Assembly (NCBI RefSeq): GCF_000002995.4
Contig: NW_025062289.1
Coordinates: 1 to 64,000, forward strand
Source: Brugia malayi
Taxonomy: Eukaryota; Nematoda; Chromadorea; Rhabditida; Onchocercidae
DNA length: 64,000 nt
Reading direction: 5' to 3'
Shown here: one piece after another, positions 60,066 to 64,000 of the stretch
How the letters are laid out: each line of letters begins with the position of its first letter
Numbering within the stretch: position 1 is the stretch's first letter
Position numbers and translations under genes: made by a program
Notes under the pieces: generated by a model
The model's database searches: none
The model's input: only the letters and a program-made list of their open reading frames with translations
Told to the model about the DNA's origin: nothing

Positions 60066-60615
60066 ATTTATTGTTTAATAGTTGGCCATATAACTAAGGA
60101 CAGATAAATAGCAGGACCAAAAAGTTTAGAAGATATGGTGGACGTAATGCTTACTATATTTTGAGAGTGAAAACAGCAATCATTGCCATATTTTGCATGT
60201 TATAAAAATAGATTTGGTTTTACAAATGAAGTGGTATTTTGAAATGTCTGAAGCTGGATTATTATCTATTGAAATCCATCATCATTATTTGGTAACAGGT
60301 AATGCTGACGATAGAGAAGTTGTTGACAATGCTGCATTTGTAGGAATTGAGGATTCCAGACCGGTTTTGATGGAAGTTCAAGTGTTAACAACGGAATAAA
60401 CGTGGAAAATCCAAGAAGAGCAGTAATTGGATGAAATATCAACCGATTGGCTATTTTCATTGCAGTGCTAAATGCTCGTTGCAAAATGTCTTTGCATGAA
60501 AAAGAAATGTATCTGAACATTGGATGAGGGTTGAAAATACAAGAACCATCGGTTGATCTCTCTCTTATTTCAAGCATAGTAAGTTTACCGCTGTCAACTT
60601 CAGTAGCATTCACGT
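60066..60615 (+). pseudogene. radA: Wolbachia-like radA (DNA repair protein RadA) relic
   Basis: RadA is a bacterial RecA-like branch-migration protein, not found in animals. In changing frames the stretch reads IVGHITKD (near 60085), IAGPKSLEDMVDVML (60105-60150), the RadA-specific KNRFG motif (60204-60218), FEMSEAGLLS (about 60237), GIEDSRPVLMEVQVLTTE (60344-60397), ENPRRAVIG, INRLAIFIAVLNARCKMS, LHEKEMYLNIG and GLKIQEPSVDLSLISS, up to LSTSVAFT. The order is exactly that of RadA. Stops replace conserved positions (TGA after RRAVIG where Trp is expected) and at least three frameshifts occur. The bacterial gene, lack of introns and decay point to a nuclear insertion of endosymbiont DNA. Confidence 0.88.
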
Positions 60616-60782
60616 GAAATTGCACTTTTAGGTAAGATTAGACATATCTCATATGCTAATCTGAGGATAAAGAAGGAAAAAAAAAAGGATTTAAAAAAGC
60701 AATTATGCCTCAAAATAGCAATTACTCTCCTCACATATCGAAATAATTAAGCTTGGCCACATAAAAGAATTAAAGGAGATCT

Positions 60783-61115
60783 TTAATCACAGCTGAATAA
60801 CGCTTTAGCAAATTCTTTATTAGTGAACTCTCTCAGGTCCTCTATACTCTCACCAATTCCTATAGCGCGTAAATTTATAAGTTTCTACAAGTCCAATCAA
60901 CACACCTCCCAGCACCATCTAGCTTTGTTATAATAATTAATCCTGTAACACTAACTAACCATTTTAGCAAATGCCTCTAATTATGTATTTTGACCGGCAG
61001 TCGCATCAAGAACCAAAATACCATCATGAGGAGCAATGCCATCCAATTTCTTTATCTTTCTTTATATCTTTGATAAGTCCTCTATAACGTTAACATCATT
61101 TTGTAGCCTGCGTGC
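60783..61115 (-). pseudogene. ftsY: Wolbachia-like ftsY (SRP receptor) C-terminal relic
   Basis: FtsY is the bacterial receptor GTPase for signal recognition particle. On the minus strand, from 61100 down, the pieces are DVNVIEDLSKI, KKIKKLDGIAPHDGILVLDA, TAGQN, LEAFAKMVS, GLIIITKLDG in shifted frames, and AIGIGESIEDLREFTNKEFA, then KALF to a stop at 60783. These are the G4/G5-side motifs and C-terminus of FtsY (DATAGQN, TKLDG, GIGE-IEDL-F). The N-terminal and P-loop parts are absent. It lies tail-to-tail with the radA relic within about 1.05 kb, so both probably came in one insertion or several joined ones. Confidence 0.87.
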
Positions 61116-61910
61116 TTACTAAACAAATTCAAGGGAATGCTCGTTTTAAAATTACAATATATAGAATGGTATGCACTACGTGTATTTATAAAGTTAAATA
61201 CAACGTTTTACGTGCAATTTTAAAGTGAAATGCATTTAATTTCCAATCTAAATATGTTATAAAATAGGATGTTGATTTACAGGTAATCTCATGAGTTATA
61301 GTGAGAAGAGTTTGGACCATTATGAACCTCAATTTTGTCACAATACCACATCTAAAAACTCATTTATATCTCATTATCAACAACATCATAGATGCACAAC
61401 AAACCAGACCATCATCAGATATCCCCTCCCTCCTCCAATGTACATGTACATACCTGCATACTTCTTTACAGCATCATGACCTCTTAGGATTTTTATTGCA
61501 TCAGCGTTATAGTTGCTACTTTCCACACAACCGTTCTATTTATAAATGTTAATATTATACATTAATATATAATTTAATAACCAACCCTAGAAAATCATCT
61601 TCTAACTTTTACACCACCACCAACCTTAATACGGCTAGGATAGAAGGACCCGAGCCCCTGCAAAACCACTTGGCTACACCCACCTCAACTCTCCTCACAT
61701 CAACAACACACTATTAACCCAATTAGTATGATTTATTTCCTTTATAGGTATTATCACAATACTGGTTGATGCATTTCCTCAGCTTATTCTACAATTTTAT
61801 CAACTTGATCGCTTCTGCTTTTCATAATTGCTATTACTTAGTTTTTTCATGAAGATATGCAACATATTACTTTGTGTATAGGAATTGTTCATTTAACTTT
61901 TTACAGAGGA
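61116..61910. other. Spacer between bacterial relics and LTR; tRNA-like patch
   Basis: I recognise no gene here. On the minus strand around 61640-61670, GTAGCCAAGTGGTTTTGCAG resembles a pol III A box, followed by CTCGGGTCC. This could be a decayed tRNA-derived SINE, with weak support. Confidence 0.3.
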
Positions 61911-62405
61911 TGTCGCGGATTTTAATATCGCGATCTAAAAATATGAGTTGCAAATTGTAGTAAAGATATCTACGTAATTTCCGCAAATAATGCTTATACT
62001 TCGGACTCTTTGTTTCCAAATTTATGCTTCTACATATTGAAACAATTTACATCGTTCTTTGTTAGCAATCCTTACAATCATGAGGATATCTACATTGTTC
62101 TTTGTTAGCTATCATAATCATGCGGTTATCTAATAAGCTCTTTATTAGCAACTGGTGCCCATGCAAGCACCTCCTCTCCTTTGTTTCGATCATTGTCTAA
62201 CATCAATGTAGATTTATAACCATACTATTGTCAATTAGGTCAGTTTTAAAATCATCCAATCCTCCGAATCAGTTTTACTCAATTGTTGCCCAAATATTTA
62301 GCTGGCATCCAACACATCTCCCTGACATCAAACTTCTCCCCCGAATAACAATTTAACCAAATCATAAAGGTTTGTTTCCAAAAACATTTTTTTGCTTCCA
62401 CTACA
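61911..62405 (+). repeat. Putative 5' LTR of a BEL/Pao element
   Basis: The boundaries are inferred. A TG start (TGTCGCGGATTTTAATATCG) lies about 500 bases before the primer-binding site, and a CA-type end (CTTCCACTACA) lies just before it. Inside are two to three imperfect copies of an approximately 45-base motif (TTCTTTGTTAGC plus AATCATG-GG-TATCTA) at about 62050-62150. The matching 3' LTR would be outside the window. Confidence 0.5.
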
Positions 62406-62409
62406 ATTT

Positions 62410-62427
62410 TGGTGCCACGAGCCGGGA
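62410..62427 (+). other. Putative primer-binding site
   Basis: TGGTGCCACGAGCCGGGA starts with TGG, the complement of a tRNA CCA end, and sits between the LTR and the gag ATG at 62429. The priming tRNA was not identified. Confidence 0.6.
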
Positions 62428-62428
62428 C

Positions 62429-64000
62429 ATGTCCGACAGTATAAGAAAAGGAAGCGAATTATCGAAGTCGAGAACTCTAGAACTTCTTAAAGAAGCAAGT
62501 GAACTCGATCTGACCTCCCCGTCTCAAACACTATCACGAGGGGAACTTCAGCATCAATACGAAATTAAATTGCGAATCGTCAAGGAGAAGATCGCACATC
62601 TCGAATATTATGCTGGGTTACTCGAAACAGCTAATCAAAATTGGCTGGATAATATTCAGAGCTTGACAATAGCAACGAGGAGAAAGGAAGAGGAGACGAA
62701 ATACGCCAATATGGTTGACGATCCACAAGGTATTTTAAGTTTAATCACTAGAACAAGAGAAACTATTATTACCCTTAAAATACATACTGATGAATATTGC
62801 TCGGTACTACAACATTTAAAACAAGAAGAGGTCAAAGAATCATTTCCAAAGAATAGTATGATTCACACAAATCAAGCAGAAATAAAACTTCCTCAATTAC
62901 CACTAATAACGTTTAGTGGGATCCAAAATTGTGGAGGCAATTTTGGTGTAGTTTCAAGGCAGCAGTCCATGAGCAAAGCATCCCAGATATTCAAAAGTTA
63001 AACTATCTGATATCATGTCTTAAAGGAGATGCTTTGTTATCTGTAAGAGGTTATGATATAGCGCCAGAAAACTACGATGTTATAATAGGTTTACTAAAGG
63101 AGAAATATGGTAAACCTTTCCTTATAAAGAAATCACTCTACAACGAGTTGAATACCATCAAAAAAAATGACCGAGAGTGGAAAGCAACCATAGAAGCCAT
63201 GGAGAGAACATTTCGACAACTGGAAGCTATAGGTGAAAATTTAGAGCATTCAAGCATCGAAATTACAATTGAAAATAAACTACCAGCGTGGATAATTGAT
63301 AAATTATACCAATTGAAAGAGGATTCGACGAGTTGGTCAGTTAAGGATATCCGGCAGTACCTGACAAAACTAGTTCTAAGAAATGAAGAAGTTGCTAGAA
63401 GTCAAGCAGACACAAGGGAGAAGAAAACAAACAAAAATAATGTTAGAGGCGAAACGTCAGCTTTCGCCACAATCAACCAAACAAAGGGAGATAATACAAT
63501 CAAATCAAAAAAGGTTCCAGGAAAAATTTCTATAAATGGGAAAAGGAAACCATGCGTATTTTGCAATAAGGACCACTGGAACAATGAATGTAACATCTAT
63601 CCCACTCTCAAACTCCGGATGGAACGTTTGAGAGAAATCACTGCATGTTTCAAATGTTTACGAAAAGGACATGCAACAAGTGATTGTAAAAAAGGGAAAC
63701 CTTTGTGTTTCCATTGTAAAAGTCCACACAATACAGCACTGTGTCCCAACAACTACAAGGAACTCACGCAAGCAGTGGATTCCAACAAAGAAAGGTTGGG
63801 TTCAGTCACAATCGCTAACTCCATTACCGAAAAAGGAAATCAATGGAAAAAGCGAACCTTACTGTTATGTAAGGAAATAAATGTAACCAATCCAAATCGC
63901 CCAAAAATCCAACAAAAGGCTTTAATTCTATTCGATATTGGTTCTCAATTATCGTTCATATCAAAGGATTTGGCTTATCGATTGAATCTACAAGAAACTA
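62429..64000 (+). mobile_element. BEL/Pao LTR retrotransposon gag and protease region, partial
   Basis: The frame starts at MSDSIRKGSELSK, two bases after the primer-binding site. The first part is charged and helical, as in Pao Gag. One frame break lies near 62921; after it a long frame stays open to the window end. This second part has the Pao gag domain (NYLISCLKGDAL, LLKEKYGKP), three Cys/His clusters (CVFCNKDHWNNEC; CFKCLRKGHATSDC, a CX2CX4HX4C knuckle; CFHCKSPHNTALC) and then ILFDIGSQLSFIS. The last is the aspartic-protease active-site block, with Ile where Thr or Ser is usual. Reverse transcriptase, RNase H and integrase would follow beyond 64000. The near-clean frame suggests a fairly recent insertion. 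Confidence 0.9.

Noticed and set aside
60266..60625. Minus-strand opening of about 119 codons
   Set aside because: It lies antisense to the radA relic, whose plus-strand motifs explain the sequence.

Overview
The window looks like nuclear DNA of a parasitic nematode, most probably a filarial worm. The evidence is: AT-rich DNA; small exons with 3' splice sites of the TTTTCAG type; TTTCAG/TTGCAG sites 2-30 bases ahead of several start codons, as expected for spliced-leader trans-splicing; and two decayed genes (radA, ftsY) of alphaproteobacterial type, as left by Wolbachia in filarial chromosomes. The species cannot be named from the sequence alone.

Layout. 1-9050: a satellite array of 54- and 62-bp monomers with internal higher-order duplications. 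It flips orientation at a near-perfect palindrome around 8.77 kb. 9-14.4 kb: AT-rich DNA holding the relic of an RTE-type non-LTR retrotransposon. 14.4-17.7 kb: a frame-broken GT14 (core-2/I-branching) glycosyltransferase. 19.1-20.0 kb: an intact POLE3-like histone-fold gene on the minus strand. 23.0-26.8 kb: an unrecognised secreted-protein gene with frame breaks. 30.8-33.5 kb: a clean nine-exon gene of the FAM122/PABIR (PP2A regulator) family. 35.6-40.1 kb: a decayed soluble fumarate-reductase-family flavoprotein. 41.4-46.9 kb: a 13-exon far-upstream-element-binding protein (FUBP/KSRP) with four KH domains. 50.4-52.7 kb (minus): a decayed NAD-dependent epimerase/dihydroflavonol-reductase-like gene. 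53.4-56.6 kb: a nicastrin gene, clean for its first 11 exons, then apparently cut short. 56.9-58.3 kb: a duplicated C2H2 zinc-finger exon, one copy broken. 60.1-61.1 kb: the Wolbachia-like radA and ftsY relics. 61.9-64.0 kb: the 5' LTR, primer-binding site and gag/protease region of a BEL/Pao retrotransposon that runs off the window.

There is no operon-like functional theme. The housekeeping genes (POLE3, FAM122, FUBP and most of nicastrin) read cleanly for about 5 kb of coding sequence. The metabolic-enzyme genes between them (GT14, fumarate reductase, epimerase) each carry several single-base breaks. That contrast argues for real gene decay over uniform sequencing error, but only reads can settle it. 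The most notable items are the bacterial relics beside a retrotransposon, the inverted satellite with a splice-acceptor-like motif in most monomers, the non-canonical donor inside KH1 of FUBP, and the truncated nicastrin. Exon coordinates were read by eye and may be off by a base or two.
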